Positions 25,569 to 36,507 of a stretch of DNA of 64,000 nt are shown one piece after another; position 1 is the stretch's first letter; every line of letters begins with the position of its first letter. Source of the DNA: Planktothrix paucivesiculata PCC 9631. Its GTDB lineage: Bacteria; Cyanobacteriota; Cyanobacteriia; Cyanobacteriales; Microcoleaceae. The DNA is taken from NCBI RefSeq assembly GCF_900009265.2, contig NZ_LR735026.1, positions 708,123 to 772,122 on the forward strand, given 5' to 3'. The translations under genes were made by a program, and so were the position numbers. A model generated the notes under the pieces. It did not search any database. It saw only the letters and a list, made by a program, of their open reading frames with translations, and had not been told where the DNA came from.

Positions 25569-26564
25569 ATGAAAATCATTTTCTTTGGTACGCCTGAATT
25601 TGCAGTTCCGAGTTTAGAAAGATTATTAGCTGACCCAAAATTTGAAGTTTTGGCGGTGGTGACTCAACCGGATAAACGCCGAGGTCGGGGCAGTCAATTA
25701 ACCCCTTCTCCGGTGAAAATGTTGGCTCAAACCCATGAATTATCGGTGTGGCAACCCAAGCGGGTGAAAAAAGATAAAAACACCTTAAAACTGTTGCGAG
25801 AGGCTCAGGCGGATGTTTTTGTGGTGGTAGCTTATGGACAAATTTTATCCCCGGAAATTCTGGAGATGCCTCGGTTGGGATGTGTGAATGGTCATGGTTC
25901 CATCCTGCCCAAATATCGCGGTGCCGCCCCAATTCAATGGTGTTTATATCACGGGGAACCCGAAACGGGGATAACTTCAATGTTGATGGATGCGGGGATG
26001 GACACTGGGCCGATGTTATTAAAGGTAGTGACACCGATTGGACTATTAGAAAATGCCACGGATTTAGGGCAACGGTTAGCCCAATTGGGGGCGGATTTAT
26101 TGGTAGAAACTTTAAGCAAATTAGACGCAGGAGAAATTCGGGCTATTCCTCAAGATAATGCCCTGGCGACCTATGCCCCGTTAATTAAAGATGACAATTA
26201 TGATTTAGACTGGAGTAAATCTGCGATCGCTTTACATAACCAAATTCGAGGTTTTCACCCCAACTGTATCACCTTGTTTCGGGAAAAACCCTTAAAAGTT
26301 TGTGCTACGCTTCCCTTATCGCCAGAATATCACGCTCAATTTCCCCCGGAATACCAAAATTTGTCGCAACAATGGCCTAATTTATCCCAATTTTCAGGAC
26401 AACCTGGAGAGGTAGTCAGCCTAATTAAGCGTTTTGGGCCAGTAATCCAAACAGGTGAGGGATTATTATTACTCACCCAAGTCCAATTGGCGGGTAAACG
26501 AATACAGTCAGCTTGGGATTTTGTGAATGGAACCCGTCTGGCGGTGGGGGAAATTTTAGGGTAG
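25569..26564 (+). CDS. fmt: Methionyl-tRNA formyltransferase
   Basis: 331 aa from ATG 25569 ([14 protein letters not shown]), the canonical start; the open frame extends upstream only through the tandem array. It transfers a formyl group from 10-formyl-THF to Met-tRNAi. Motifs: [29 protein letters not shown] (catalytic N and H with SLLPxxRG), and [18 protein letters not shown] with the catalytic Asp. The C-terminal OB-fold domain begins near residue 210. No Shine-Dalgarno-like sequence precedes the start, because the leader is the heptamer array. Confidence 0.96.
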   Translation: MKIIFFGTPEFAVPSLERLLADPKFEVLAVVTQPDKRRGRGSQLTPSPVKMLAQTHELSVWQPKRVKKDKNTLKLLREAQADVFVVVAYGQILSPEILEMPRLGCVNGHGSILPKYRGAAPIQWCLYHGEPETGITSMLMDAGMDTGPMLLKVVTPIGLLENATDLGQRLAQLGADLLVETLSKLDAGEIRAIPQDNALATYAPLIKDDNYDLDWSKSAIALHNQIRGFHPNCITLFREKPLKVCATLPLSPEYHAQFPPEYQNLSQQWPNLSQFSGQPGEVVSLIKRFGPVIQTGEGLLLLTQVQLAGKRIQSAWDFVNGTRLAVGEILG

Positions 26565-26728
26565 AATTAATTTTGAGATTATAATAATAAAGATTTGGGG
26601 TGCTATTATCATCAGGGCAAAGGGGTTAGTCCAATAATTTTTGGTGCGCGTAACTAAGGCCCTTTCTCGTTTTTCTCTCAATCAATTAAAACAGACTAAC
26701 AAAATTCACAACAACTACTCAGCAAACT

Positions 26729-27733
26729 ATGGAGATGGTTGGTCAAGTTCCAGAAGAAAAATTTCAAATTATCCTAGCAGGAGATATTGTCTCTGTTTGC
26801 TTACCTGAACGTCTGAGTGTCTTAGAAGCAGTTTCTTTTAAAACCACTTGTCAGAATGTTATTTCTTTTAATCCGCCGCCCAAAAAAATTATTTTTGATT
26901 TTAGCCAGACTATATTTATTGATAGTAGTGGTATTGGCGCACTGATTAGTAACCTGAAAACCACAAAAGCCAAAGGAATTGACTTAGTTTTAAAATCCGT
27001 TGGTTCTCAGGTAATGGCGGTTTTTTCCCTAACTTCTCTTGACCAAGTATTAACTATTGAACCTCCGAGTTCGGACGAGAAAATCAAGGAAAAAACTAGA
27101 GGGGAAAATCGTCTTCCTGTGACCCATCCTTCTGTGCGGTCTTGGGTAAAGCGGTTAATTGATATAACGGGTGCTATTGTCGGTTTAAGTATTTCATCGG
27201 TATTAGCCATTCCGATTATTATTGCAATTCGTTTAGATAGTCCAGGGCCGATTTTCTTTGGTCAGGTGCGGTGTGGTTGGATGGGAAAACGATTCCGTAT
27301 TTGGAAGTTTCGGTCTATGTGTACTGATGCGGAAGCCTTAAAAGATAAAATTCCAAATCAAGCCCAAGGAGCTATTTTTAAGAATGATAATGACCCTCGA
27401 GTTACCAAAGTCGGTCGGTTTTTACGGCGAACCAGTTTAGATGAATTACCGCAATTTTGGAATGTTTTAACTGGAGAAATGAGTCTGGTGGGAACTCGTC
27501 CACCCACACCCGATGAGGTAGAACGTTATGAAGTTCCTCAATGGCAACGCTTAGATGTTAAACCCGGAATGACGGGAGAATGGCAGGTTAACGGTCGTTC
27601 TCAAGTTAAAAATTTCGAGGATATTATCCGTTTAGATTTGAAGTATCAGGAACATTGGAGTCTGATGTATGACATGAAGTTAATTGTCAAAACTATCATG
27701 GTTGTCTTCAATAGAAATAGCGGTGCTATGTAA
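26729..27733 (+). CDS. STAS domain fused to polyprenyl-phosphate sugar transferase
   Basis: 334 aa fusion. Residues ~12-110 are a STAS (anti-sigma-antagonist) domain with the phosphorylatable motif D65-S66-S67-G68-I69-G70. Residues ~139-334 are a bacterial sugar transferase of the WcaJ/undecaprenyl-phosphate glycosyl-1-phosphate transferase type: KRLIDITGAIVGLSIS membrane helix, DSPGPIFFGQVR, KFRSM, LRRTSLDELPQFWNVL, GEMSLVGTRPP and PGMTGEWQVNGR. The transferase starts lipid-linked polysaccharide synthesis at the inner membrane. The next gene is an RsbW-like kinase, so the STAS part is probably phosphorylated or bound by it, linking partner switching to polysaccharide output. The fusion is unusual. 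Confidence 0.9.
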   Translation: MEMVGQVPEEKFQIILAGDIVSVCLPERLSVLEAVSFKTTCQNVISFNPPPKKIIFDFSQTIFIDSSGIGALISNLKTTKAKGIDLVLKSVGSQVMAVFSLTSLDQVLTIEPPSSDEKIKEKTRGENRLPVTHPSVRSWVKRLIDITGAIVGLSISSVLAIPIIIAIRLDSPGPIFFGQVRCGWMGKRFRIWKFRSMCTDAEALKDKIPNQAQGAIFKNDNDPRVTKVGRFLRRTSLDELPQFWNVLTGEMSLVGTRPPTPDEVERYEVPQWQRLDVKPGMTGEWQVNGRSQVKNFEDIIRLDLKYQEHWSLMYDMKLIVKTIMVVFNRNSGAM

Positions 27734-27740
27734 AGAATTG

Positions 27741-28175
27741 ATGAGTAATGCAGCACTACTAGCACAATCACATCTTCAGGTAAAAACAACTTTAAGCTCC
27801 TTAGAGGAGGTGTTGTTTTGGTTTGAAAAAACTGCCTTGGATTTTCTACCTACGGATGTTTTTCATCAGTCTCAAATTGCTTTAACGGAGGGATTTACTA
27901 ACGTTGTCCGTCATGCTCACCACAGCTTACCGGAAACAACACCTATTGAGTTAGAAGTGAGGATATTTTCCCCCTGGATTGAAATGAAAATTTGGGACAT
28001 GGGGGAACCCTTTAACTTAGAAAAAGCCTTAGAGTCTGTATGTCAAATGCACGCTGACCCGTTGGAACATGAAGGAGGCAGAGGACTGATTTTTATGTCT
28101 AAATTAATGGATGAATTACATTGTATCCGGTTAGAGGATAATCGGAATTGTTTGGTGATGAGGAAACAGATTTAA
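27741..28175 (+). CDS. RsbW-like anti-sigma regulatory factor (HATPase)
   Basis: 144 aa from ATG 27741, 7 bp after the STAS-transferase stop; a longer TTG-start frame overlapping that gene is rejected. GHKL ATPase motifs: ALTEGFTNVVRHAHH (N-box), IKIWDMG-type EMKIWDMGEPF (G1) and GGRGLIFMSKLMDEL (G2). Such kinases phosphorylate STAS-domain Ser residues or sequester partners. Its stop codon TAA is the first unit of a TAATGGG tandem array. Confidence 0.9.
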   Translation: MSNAALLAQSHLQVKTTLSSLEEVLFWFEKTALDFLPTDVFHQSQIALTEGFTNVVRHAHHSLPETTPIELEVRIFSPWIEMKIWDMGEPFNLEKALESVCQMHADPLEHEGGRGLIFMSKLMDELHCIRLEDNRNCLVMRKQI

Positions 28176-28200
28176 TGGGTAATGGGTAATGGGTAATGGG
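28173..28200. repeat. Four-unit TAATGGG heptamer array
   Basis: TAATGGG repeated four times, the first TAA serving as stop codon of the RsbW-like gene. Same class of heptamer repeat as at 25366-25565. Confidence 0.9.
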
Positions 28201-28216
28201 ATAAGATTTATTTGGG

Positions 28217-31200
28217 TTAATTATGATGCCCATATCCTCCACCGCCGGGGGTTTCAATCACAAAAATATCGTTGATATTCATTTCGACGCTGGCGGTACT
28301 GGTTAATTGTTCTATTGTTCCATGATTACGAATAATATAATTTTTACCTACTAACCCAGGTTGTCCGCCATTTAATCCAAAAGGGGGAATAATTCGATGT
28401 TCTGATAGGATGGCGGCGGTCATGGGTTCTAGGAATTTAACTTTTCTAACGATGCCATTTCCGCCGTTAAATTGTCCTAAACCCCCACTATTTTCTCGGA
28501 TACTAAATTCTTCTAATAATATGGGATAACGCCATTCTAAAACTTCCGGGTCAGTTAAACGGGAGTTAGTCATGTGGGTATGAACTGCATCAGTTCCATG
28601 ATAGTTTATTCCGGCGCCAGACCCACCACAAATTGTTTCATAATATTGATAATTCTGATTTCCAAACGTAAAGTTATTCATTGTTCCTTGGGATGCTGAC
28701 ATCACGTTTAAAGCCCCATATAAGGCATCAACAATAACTTGAGAGGTTTCCACATTTCCCGCCACGACCGCCGCCGGATAACGGGGGTTCAAAAAACAAC
28801 CTTCAGGAATAATAATCTCCAAGGGTTTCAAACATCCTGCATTTAAGGGAATATTATCATTAACCAAGGTTCTAAAAACATATAAAACGGCGGCTTTACA
28901 AATGGATTTTGGGGCATTAAAATTAGTCGGGAGTTGGGAAGAAGTTCCAGTAAAATCTATAATTGCCCTACGGTTATTTCTATCAATTTTAATATTAACT
29001 TTAATGATTGCCCCATTATCCATTTTATAACTAAATTCACCATCTTTTAAAACATAAATTGCCCGACGTACCGATAATTCTGCATTATCTTGAACAAACT
29101 GCATATAGGTTTGAACGGTATGTAATCCATAATATTCGACCATTCTTAAAAGTTCTTGAACGCCTTTTTCATTGGCAGCGATTTGAGCTTGTAAATCCGC
29201 AATATTGGTGGCTGGATTTCGGGCGGGATAGTTTCCAGATGTTAATAAATTTAAGAGTTCTGTTTCTAAAAAAATTCCTTCTTTAACCAATGGAACATTA
29301 TCAATTAAAATTCCTTCTTCTGCAATATTTGTACTATTAGGAGGCATAGAACCCGGCGTAATTCCCCCGATATCGGCTTGATGTCCTCGGGATGCAACAT
29401 AAAATAAAATAGTCTGTTCCTGTCTATTTCCCCCCTTTACTAAGGGGTTCTCCTGATCATTTCTCCCCTTTAATAAGGGGGGGCTAGGGGGGGTAAAAAC
29501 AGGAGTTATAACCGTAATATCGGGTAAATGGGTTCCCCCATTATAGGGATTATTCAATAAATAAACATCACCGGGTTTGAGAGTTTCTCCCTTGGCAACA
29601 ATTAAACTTTTAATACTGTCACTCATTGACCCCAAATGCACAGGAATATGGGGGGCATTGGCAACTAATTGACCCTGTTGATTAAACAGAGCACAGGAGA
29701 AATCAAGACGTTCTTTAATATTAACAGAAGTTGCTGTATTTTGTAATACAATTCCCATTTGTTCGGCAATAAATTGAAATAAATTTTTAAAAATTTCCAA
29801 TTTTACAGGGTCAACTTTAATATCTTGATTCTCTCTGACTAGGGGCGGTTTAATAGAATGAATTGATTTTAAAACCAAATAATTTTTTTCAGTTAATTCC
29901 CCTTGCCATCCCGACTCAATAATATTTGTTCCAATGGATTCTATAATTATTGCAGGGCCCTGTATAATATCTCCAGGTTGTAAATCATTTCGATTAAAAA
30001 TAGGGGTTTGTTTCCATTCATCCGGGGTATACATCGGAACAATATCAATGGGTGTGGGCAGTTGATTTCTTGTCCGGTTTAATATCGGTTCTTCCGGGGT
30101 ATCCATTTGTTGAATTATTTCTGTAGTTATTGATTCAACAATTAAGATTTTTTCCGGTTTAATAAATCCGTAACGGATTTGATGCTGTTGTTCAAATTGT
30201 TTAGTTATACTAGACAAATGACTAACAAAATCAACCGATAATATAGAATCTGTTCCCTCATATTTGAGATTAAGTTTCAAAATAATCTCTATTTTTGAGT
30301 CTGGATTTTCCAATTCTGTTTTTGCTTCCGTTTCTAAACCCGAAAAAATATATTCTAAGTCAGGAATCAAACCTTCTGTTAAGGGTTTTTCAATCGCTTT
30401 TTCTCGTAATATTCGGATATCAGCTAACCCCATGCCATAGGCAGATAAAACCCCAGCATAGGGATGAATAAAAATCTGTTTCATACCTAAAGTATCGGCA
30501 ATTAAACAAGCGTGTTGACCGCCCGCTCCGCCAAAACAACAGAGGGTATAATTAGAAATATCATAACCCCGTTGTAGGGATATTTTTTTAATGGCATTTG
30601 CCATATTTTCAACGGCAATAGTAATAAATCCCGTAGCCACTTGTTCGGAGGTGCGGTTATCTGCCGTTTGGGTGTGAATTTCTAGTGCTAATTCCCTAAA
30701 TTTTTGTTGAACAATTTCAGCATCTAATGGCAAATTTCCAGTTTCTCCAAATACTTTGGGGAAGAATTGGGGCTGAATTTTCCCTAACATAACGTTAGCA
30801 TCCGTAACGGTTAATGGCCCGCCATTGCGATAACAAGCTGGCCCAGGATAGGCTCCGGCGGACTCTGGCCCCACCCGGTATCGTGACCCATCAAAGCTTA
30901 AAATTGAACCGCCTCCGGCCGCGACGGTGTGAATTGCCATCATCGGAGTTCGCATTCTCACCCCGGCGATTTCAGTTTCAAATTGTCGTTCATATTCACC
31001 ATTAAAATGGGCGACATCGGTGGATGTTCCACCCATATCAAAAGTAATAATAGAATTAAATCCGGCTTTTAAACTGGTTTGAACAGCACCAACAATTCCT
31101 CCGGCTGGCCCCGATAAAATACTATCTTTCCCTTGGAAGTTTTGGGCGTTAGTTAAACCTCCATTAGATTGCATAAACATTAATTGAATGGGGTTTGATG

Positions 31201-31939
31201 TTCCCCTTGCTAAACTAAGATCACTATTTAATTGAATAGTAACTTGATCAATATAACGTCTTAAAATGGGAGATAAATAGGCATCAACAATAGTTGTATC
31301 TCCGCGACTAACTAATTTGATTAAGGGGCTAACTTGATGGGATACGGAAATTTGAGTAAAGCAGATTTCTTGAGCCAAGGTAGCAATTTGTTGTTCGTGT
31401 TTAGGATAGCGATAACTGTGCATTAAGACAATGGCACAACTTCTAATTCCGGTTTGATATACTTGTTCTAATTGGGGTTTTAATAATTCTAAATCGACGG
31501 GTTTTAATTCATCTCCTTGGGCGGTATAACGTTCTTCAACTTCGATGACTTGTTCATAGAGCATTTGCGGTAAAATAATCTGACGGGCAAAAATATCGGG
31601 GCGATTTTGATAGCCAATTCTTAACGCATCTTTGAAGCCTTTTGTTATAATTAATAGGGTGCGATCGCCTTTTCGTTCTAATAAGGCATTGGTGGCGACG
31701 GTGGTTCCCATTTTAACTTCTGAAATCAACTCACCGGGAATGGTTTGATGGGGGGATAATTCTAATATTTCTCGAATACCTTGAATCACAGCATCGGCAT
31801 AATGTTGGGGATTTTCTGATAGTAATTTATGGGTGATTAATGTGCCATCGGGTTTACGCGCAACAATATCGGTAAATGTGCCACCTCGGTCAATCCAAAA
31901 TTGATATTTTGTAGCTTGTTGTTGGGGTGTAGATGTCAT
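28217..31939 (-). CDS. 5-oxoprolinase / hydantoinase (HyuA-HyuB fusion)
   Basis: 1240 aa, the single-chain arrangement of 5-oxoprolinase. The N-terminal half (~10-700) is HyuA-like: [40 protein letters not shown] and [14 protein letters not shown], the ATPase-fold signatures. The C-terminal half (~720-1238) is HyuB-like: [34 protein letters not shown] and ETPGGGGYG. It hydrolyses 5-oxoproline or hydantoin-like amides using ATP. Residues near 815-845 (PPLLKG...NPLVKGG) are absent from the family consensus and are encoded by a dispersed palindromic repeat; the frame is kept. Confidence 0.93.
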   Translation of the reverse strand: MTSTPQQQATKYQFWIDRGGTFTDIVARKPDGTLITHKLLSENPQHYADAVIQGIREILELSPHQTIPGELISEVKMGTTVATNALLERKGDRTLLIITKGFKDALRIGYQNRPDIFARQIILPQMLYEQVIEVEERYTAQGDELKPVDLELLKPQLEQVYQTGIRSCAIVLMHSYRYPKHEQQIATLAQEICFTQISVSHQVSPLIKLVSRGDTTIVDAYLSPILRRYIDQVTIQLNSDLSLARGTSNPIQLMFMQSNGGLTNAQNFQGKDSILSGPAGGIVGAVQTSLKAGFNSIITFDMGGTSTDVAHFNGEYERQFETEIAGVRMRTPMMAIHTVAAGGGSILSFDGSRYRVGPESAGAYPGPACYRNGGPLTVTDANVMLGKIQPQFFPKVFGETGNLPLDAEIVQQKFRELALEIHTQTADNRTSEQVATGFITIAVENMANAIKKISLQRGYDISNYTLCCFGGAGGQHACLIADTLGMKQIFIHPYAGVLSAYGMGLADIRILREKAIEKPLTEGLIPDLEYIFSGLETEAKTELENPDSKIEIILKLNLKYEGTDSILSVDFVSHLSSITKQFEQQHQIRYGFIKPEKILIVESITTEIIQQMDTPEEPILNRTRNQLPTPIDIVPMYTPDEWKQTPIFNRNDLQPGDIIQGPAIIIESIGTNIIESGWQGELTEKNYLVLKSIHSIKPPLVRENQDIKVDPVKLEIFKNLFQFIAEQMGIVLQNTATSVNIKERLDFSCALFNQQGQLVANAPHIPVHLGSMSDSIKSLIVAKGETLKPGDVYLLNNPYNGGTHLPDITVITPVFTPPSPPLLKGRNDQENPLVKGGNRQEQTILFYVASRGHQADIGGITPGSMPPNSTNIAEEGILIDNVPLVKEGIFLETELLNLLTSGNYPARNPATNIADLQAQIAANEKGVQELLRMVEYYGLHTVQTYMQFVQDNAELSVRRAIYVLKDGEFSYKMDNGAIIKVNIKIDRNNRRAIIDFTGTSSQLPTNFNAPKSICKAAVLYVFRTLVNDNIPLNAGCLKPLEIIIPEGCFLNPRYPAAVVAGNVETSQVIVDALYGALNVMSASQGTMNNFTFGNQNYQYYETICGGSGAGINYHGTDAVHTHMTNSRLTDPEVLEWRYPILLEEFSIRENSGGLGQFNGGNGIVRKVKFLEPMTAAILSEHRIIPPFGLNGGQPGLVGKNYIIRNHGTIEQLTSTASVEMNINDIFVIETPGGGGYGHHN
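29412..29495. repeat. Palindromic repeat inserted in frame in the oxoprolinase gene
   Basis: Contains CCCCCCTTTACTAAGGGG and TCCCCTTTAATAAGGGGGGG, two hairpin units of the CCCCCTT-A-AAGGGGG type common in cyanobacterial intergenic DNA. Here they encode a ~27-residue Pro/Lys/Gly insertion just before the conserved [11 protein letters not shown] motif. Confidence 0.75.
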
Positions 31940-32064
31940 GGTTGCTTTAATTTAAAATTTATATTTTACCCTAAGATTAATCCCCAGATATCATAAATAC
32001 ATGGATTAGGGAGAATTATTCAGATATAATAAAATAGAAGGTTAGTTAAAAGATGTTCGTTTAA

Positions 32065-32667
32065 ATGGGCAAACAATATTTAGAACTGAAACTGTTAAGG
32101 GAAAATCAACTTTCTGCTGTGGTAGAACTCGATCAACGGTGTTTAGGAGGACTTTGGACAAAGGAAGGATATCAACGGGAAATCGAGAGTCCCAATAGTG
32201 ATTTAATCATCTGGAAACGGGAACAGGAAATAGGGGATAAGGAACATAATTCAGAAGAATTTCAATTTCCTAAACTAGAATTAAATGATGGAAGAAATTC
32301 GGGTGATGAACTCATCGGAATTGGCTGTTTATGGGCAATCCTAGAAGAAGCTCATATTACAATTTTAGCCATTGATCCCGACTACCAAGGCAAAGGATTA
32401 GGTCAGGCGTTATTATTTCAATTATTAGTATCTGCTTGGAAACGTAAACTAGAACGTGCAACCCTAGAGGTGAAAGTTTCTAATCAACCTGCAATTAATT
32501 TATATCATAAATTTGGCTTTAAAGAAGCCGGAATTCGTAAAAAATATTATCAAGACACCGGAGAAGATGCCTTAATTCTATGGCGAGGGGATCTGCATCA
32601 TCCGCATTTTCCCCAAGTTCTGCATCAATGGTACCAAGAGATTTGTTTAAAGTTGACCCATGACTGA
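32065..32667 (+). CDS. rimI: Ribosomal-protein-alanine N-acetyltransferase RimI
   Basis: 200 aa GNAT acetyltransferase. Acetyl-CoA loop DYQGKGLGQALL (R/Q-x-x-G-x-G/A) and C-terminal SNQPAINLYHKFGFKEAGIRKKYY with ALILWR ending are typical of RimI, which acetylates the N-terminus of ribosomal protein S18. It is longer than the ~150-aa norm because of a charged insertion (~55-85) before strand 4. Divergent from the oxoprolinase gene. Confidence 0.9.
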   Translation: MGKQYLELKLLRENQLSAVVELDQRCLGGLWTKEGYQREIESPNSDLIIWKREQEIGDKEHNSEEFQFPKLELNDGRNSGDELIGIGCLWAILEEAHITILAIDPDYQGKGLGQALLFQLLVSAWKRKLERATLEVKVSNQPAINLYHKFGFKEAGIRKKYYQDTGEDALILWRGDLHHPHFPQVLHQWYQEICLKLTHD

Positions 32668-32683
32668 TCATGCGGATACATGA

Positions 32684-32956
32684 TTATGGCCCCCCAAAAA
32701 TAGCGGCTTCGAGATCTCGACGGGAAAGGGAATATTTAAAGGAACGTTGAATATCCTGATCTTTGGTTGCAGCACCAATATAACGGACTGTAATTTGGTC
32801 AACTTCTAACCATAAATCGGCTGTCCAATTTTCGTTTCCAATGCGCCAATAATGGAGTTCTTTACGATCCTGTTCACCTCCGTGGGAGCGTAACCATTCT
32901 TCAATATCGGGTAGGGGATGATTATATAAAGGTGTATCTGAACTCGGCAAAGTCAT
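32684..32956 (-). CDS. DUF3143 protein
   Basis: 90 aa. TPLYNHPLPDIEEWLRSHGG, then WRIGNENWTADLWLEVDQITVRY and RSFKYSLSRRDLEAAIFGGP match the small cyanobacterial and plastid DUF3143 family. Soluble, function unknown. The J-domain gene lies just upstream on the same strand, an association seen in other cyanobacteria. Confidence 0.85.
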   Translation of the reverse strand: MTLPSSDTPLYNHPLPDIEEWLRSHGGEQDRKELHYWRIGNENWTADLWLEVDQITVRYIGAATKDQDIQRSFKYSLSRRDLEAAIFGGP

Positions 32957-33113
32957 AAATAAAAGGAGGGAGAGGCAATTTATCTTAGTTACTGATCATA
33001 GCATTTTTTGTTAATCAAAACCAATAAGCTGTTCAGCCGTTAAATCTGGTATTAGATCATGGTTAAATCCTGGCAGTCCCAGCGCTTGATATACGGTTTA
33101 ACTATTTAACAGC

Positions 33114-33641
33114 TTAAAAATTTAAAAGGATAATTAAACCCGGGGGTTGAATCGGTTGTAAAACTCCATTTGAATTAGCTAAACCGATGACAATTGCTAA
33201 CAGTAAACATCCCATTAAAGTTATTCCCATCAGAAATAGTGAAAAAATCTCCCCAGAGGAAAGGGGACGATCTGTTGGGTCTAAATAGGCAGAGGAAGAA
33301 TGGGAACGATTATTTTTAGAATAGGGTTGATTTAAGTCCGTTGGAACTTGAATTAAATGATATCGAGAATAGCGAATTTTTTGATCATAGGACTGACGCC
33401 GATCTGGGTTACAGAGGGTGGCGTAAGCTTCATTGAGTTTCTGAAATTTTGCCGTGGCGCTCGCTTTTGATAGGCTTGTCGTATCAGGATGATACAGTTT
33501 ACTCAGTTCCCAATAGGCGCGTCGAATTTCGATCGGGGTGGCACTGGGATGAACCCCTAACAGGGTGTAATAACTAGAACTCAGCGCCGGATGGTTTTCG
33601 GATTGGGGTTGCTGTTGAGATGAATTTCTGGGAGAAGTCAC
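33114..33641 (-). CDS. J-domain protein with C-terminal membrane anchor
   Basis: 175 aa. Residues ~22-85 form a DnaJ N-terminal domain with the HPD motif in LSKLYHPDTTS, which stimulates Hsp70 ATPase activity. No Gly/Phe or zinc domains follow. A Ser-rich linker leads to one transmembrane helix (~135-160, FSLFLMGITLMGCLLLAIVI). A membrane-tethered J protein recruiting DnaK to the membrane is the likely role. Confidence 0.88.
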   Translation of the reverse strand: MTSPRNSSQQQPQSENHPALSSSYYTLLGVHPSATPIEIRRAYWELSKLYHPDTTSLSKASATAKFQKLNEAYATLCNPDRRQSYDQKIRYSRYHLIQVPTDLNQPYSKNNRSHSSSAYLDPTDRPLSSGEIFSLFLMGITLMGCLLLAIVIGLANSNGVLQPIQPPGLIILLNF

Positions 33642-33794
33642 GGCTATCCTAACTCTACATCACGAAACAGTTCTGTTGATTATACAGAAAAAATCTTTGG
33701 ATAGCAAAGTTCAAATAGAGAAAAAACGATCATTAGCTTCTTCCCCTATCTCAGCAATTTTTGTTTAATGACAACACCAAATGTGGTTAATCGA

Positions 33795-34505
33795 TTAAAA
33801 ACCAACCTCTAACACATCTATTCCCGATGGACGAACATCTCCTCGCATTCCATTATCAAGATTATTATTTGGGCTCAGAAAACCATCAGACTCAACGGGT
33901 TGAAGTGAGTTAAGATTCGGATTCACGATCGCATCCAAATATTCTTGATTATATTCAAAGGGTTGATCAGATTCTGGCCCCCCAAAAGGAAATACTAAAC
34001 GATCAGGATCTCGTCCAATAGTGAGTTCTTCTGGTATTCCCAAATCCTGGGCGGAACCTCTAGGCAGTTCAGCCGTCTGTAAAGTAGGAATTGCAAACTC
34101 AGTTCCGGTTAAATCCGCATTTAAGAGATTTGCACCGTCTAATTGAGCTTGAATTAAATTAGCATTAGTTAAGTTAGCACCATTTAGGTTAGCATCATTA
34201 AATTCAGTCTGATTTAAAAACGCCCCTTCTAAGTTTGCAGATGTTAAGTTTGCTCCGGTTAAATCTGCACCTTCTAAATTGATATTAGCTAGGTTTGCCC
34301 CCGTAAGGTTAGCATCTCGTAAATCAACACCAATCAAGTGAGCACCGCTTAAATTAGCGCCTCTCAAATCACACCCTTGACAGAACCGGGTTTCTAATAA
34401 TTGTTTAAGATCATTAGGATTTTGTGAATAGGCTGGAGTCGTAACTCCCAAACCTAGTAGAAGCACTGTGGCGGCTCCAAAAACTGTTGTGGATAGGATT
34501 TTCAT
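33795..34505 (-). CDS. Exported pentapeptide-repeat protein
   Basis: 236 aa from ATG 34505, chosen because GGAGG lies 8 nt upstream; ATG 34529 is weaker. The signal peptide (~1-28) ends at TTPAYSQ. Residues ~40-145 are pentapeptide repeats (CQGCDLRGANLSGAHLIGV onward) with two Cys near their start. The C-terminal ~90 residues are non-repetitive and acidic. Predicted periplasmic or lumenal beta-helix protein; role unknown. Confidence 0.88.
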   Translation of the reverse strand: MKILSTTVFGAATVLLLGLGVTTPAYSQNPNDLKQLLETRFCQGCDLRGANLSGAHLIGVDLRDANLTGANLANINLEGADLTGANLTSANLEGAFLNQTEFNDANLNGANLTNANLIQAQLDGANLLNADLTGTEFAIPTLQTAELPRGSAQDLGIPEELTIGRDPDRLVFPFGGPESDQPFEYNQEYLDAIVNPNLNSLQPVESDGFLSPNNNLDNGMRGDVRPSGIDVLEVGF

Positions 34506-34690
34506 AACTTTATCCTCCGCTTTGGCCACCGAAAAACTACACCTAATAGTTTTCGTTTTTCCTATTATAAGCTAAATACCCAAGCTATTAAAAAAATTTA
34601 ATAAAAGAAAAAACGATCGCACTTTTGATAGACTCAAGAGCGATCGCTAACTTTGAAAAAACAATACTTAATAGATCAGTTTAAATCCTA

Positions 34691-35974
34691 TTAAGCTAAG
34701 GCCGGAATTTTCAAGCTCAGATGGGAATATAGGGGAAAGCGATCGCATAAATTCGCCACCCGTTGCAGACAGGCTTCGCTGATCCCCTCATCTTCTGGGT
34801 TGAGCAGACGATCTGCAATAATATTCCCAATTTCGATAAATTCCGTTTCTCCCATCCCCCGCGTGGTCATAGCCGGAGATCCTAAGCGTAAACCACTGGT
34901 AACAAACGGAGATTCGGGATCAAAGGGAACCGTATTTTTATTTGCCGTAATATTAACTTCACTCACCAGTTGATCGGCCCGTTTTCCCGTCATATTTACA
35001 GAACGTAAATCCACTAACATCAAATGATTATCCGTACCACCGGAGACAATTTTTAAGCCTCGGTTTTGTAACTGAGTAGCCAGCGCTTTCGCATTAGCAA
35101 TCACTTGACCCGAATAGATGGAAAATTCCGGCTTCAGGGCTTCCCCAAAGGCCACGGCTTTACCAGCAATCACGTGTTCTAGGGGGCCACCTTGACTTCC
35201 CGGAAAAACAGCTTTATCTAATTTTTTGCCTAGTTCCCCATCCCGACTTAAAATCAACCCGCCCCGTGGCCCTCTCAAGGTTTTGTGAGTCGTGGTAGTG
35301 ACCACATCACAATAGGGAATCGGGTTAGGATGATGACCCGTTGCCACTAACCCCGCAATATGGGCAATATCGGCCATTAAGTAGGCCCCGACTTCATCGG
35401 CGATGGCGCGGAATTTCTCAAAATCTATAATTCGAGGATAGGCTGAATACCCACAAATGAGCATTTGGGGTTTATGCTGTTTGGCCAGTTCTAAAATTAA
35501 GTCATAGTCAAGTTGTTCGGTTTCCGGGCTAACCCCATAATGACAGGCTTTAAACCATTTACCAGAGACATTTACCGGAGAACCATGGGTTAAATGTCCC
35601 CCATGGGATAAGTCCATCCCCATGATCGTGTCACCTGGTTTGAGCATCGCCAAGAACACGGCAAAGTTGGCTTGAGCACCCGAATGGGGTTGAACATTGG
35701 CACTGGCGGCTCCGAACAGTTGTTTGGCGCGTTCAATGGCTAATTGTTCAATGCCATCAACAAATTCACAGCCGCCGTAATAGCGTTTTTTGGGAAGTCC
35801 TTCGGCGTATTTATTGGTAAGAACAGACCCCTGGGCTGCCATAACCGCCGCCGAGGTAAAGTTTTCACTGGCAATTAATTCTAGGTGTTCCCGTTGACGA
35901 CAGAGTTCATGCTGAATCAAATCAGCAATGACGGGATCAGTTTCAGATAAGATTTCTAAATTACTCTGACTCAC
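34691..35974 (-). CDS. glyA: Serine hydroxymethyltransferase
   Basis: 427 aa, full length. PLP enzyme converting serine and THF to glycine and methylene-THF. The N-terminal [25 protein letters not shown], and the PLP lysine in [16 protein letters not shown] are clear. Single gene, divergent from the small gene at 36170. Confidence 0.97.
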   Translation of the reverse strand: MSQSNLEILSETDPVIADLIQHELCRQREHLELIASENFTSAAVMAAQGSVLTNKYAEGLPKKRYYGGCEFVDGIEQLAIERAKQLFGAASANVQPHSGAQANFAVFLAMLKPGDTIMGMDLSHGGHLTHGSPVNVSGKWFKACHYGVSPETEQLDYDLILELAKQHKPQMLICGYSAYPRIIDFEKFRAIADEVGAYLMADIAHIAGLVATGHHPNPIPYCDVVTTTTHKTLRGPRGGLILSRDGELGKKLDKAVFPGSQGGPLEHVIAGKAVAFGEALKPEFSIYSGQVIANAKALATQLQNRGLKIVSGGTDNHLMLVDLRSVNMTGKRADQLVSEVNITANKNTVPFDPESPFVTSGLRLGSPAMTTRGMGETEFIEIGNIIADRLLNPEDEGISEACLQRVANLCDRFPLYSHLSLKIPALA

Positions 35975-36139
35975 AATAAAATTCCTCTTAATTACACAAT
36001 TTGATCACCGATTTAAACGGATTAGGATTATCCGTGATTTTCCATCATAACTTTACTGTGCTGATGGTTGATTCCAAAATTGTATTAAGTTGTGACTCAT
36101 TTAGCCAAATCCCCTACAACTGTGGGCTTACAATAGAAG

Positions 36140-36163
36140 TATAATTGGGCATCTGTCGGAGGA
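36140..36163 (+). promoter_or_regulatory. Putative -10 box and ribosome binding site of the 36170 gene
   Basis: TATAAT at 36140-36145 and GGAGGA at 36158-36163, six bases before ATG 36170. No convincing -35 box was identified. The RBS fixes the start at 36170 rather than the internal ATG 36185. Confidence 0.55.
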
Positions 36164-36169
36164 ATCATT

Positions 36170-36367
36170 ATGCTAGTCATCTTGATGGATAACCAGATAC
36201 TTGCTTCTCAACAAGTTTGTCAGGGATGTTTATTAGCTGATCAAAGTGGTCAACCTCGTTGGAGAGGCGGTCAGTTGTCCTGTGGACATTTAGTTCGTCC
36301 CTGCATTGACAATCAACCGAGTCAGTATGAATGTCAGATGGGCTTCCGCATTGCTAATATTCCATAA
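36170..36367 (+). CDS. Small conserved Cys-containing cyanobacterial protein
   Basis: 65 aa with C19-x-x-C22, a further Cys-Gly-His (LSCGHLV), then two later Cys (RPCID, YECQMGFRI). The Cys/His spacing could bind a metal or form disulfides, but no zinc-finger family is recognised. The strong RBS supports expression. Resembles short cyanobacterial hypothetical proteins ending in MGFR(I/V)AN. Confidence 0.75.
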   Translation: MLVILMDNQILASQQVCQGCLLADQSGQPRWRGGQLSCGHLVRPCIDNQPSQYECQMGFRIANIP

Positions 36368-36507
36368 ATCATCGGGATTGACTGTTGAGATGGGGCGGTT
36401 AATTTCTGCGAGAACAATTTCGCCCTTTCTCCTGCTGATCATTTTTTGACTCCCAATCTCTGGGACTGCGCTATCCTGGGTTTAAGAGATACTCAGGAGA
36501 ATTGGTT

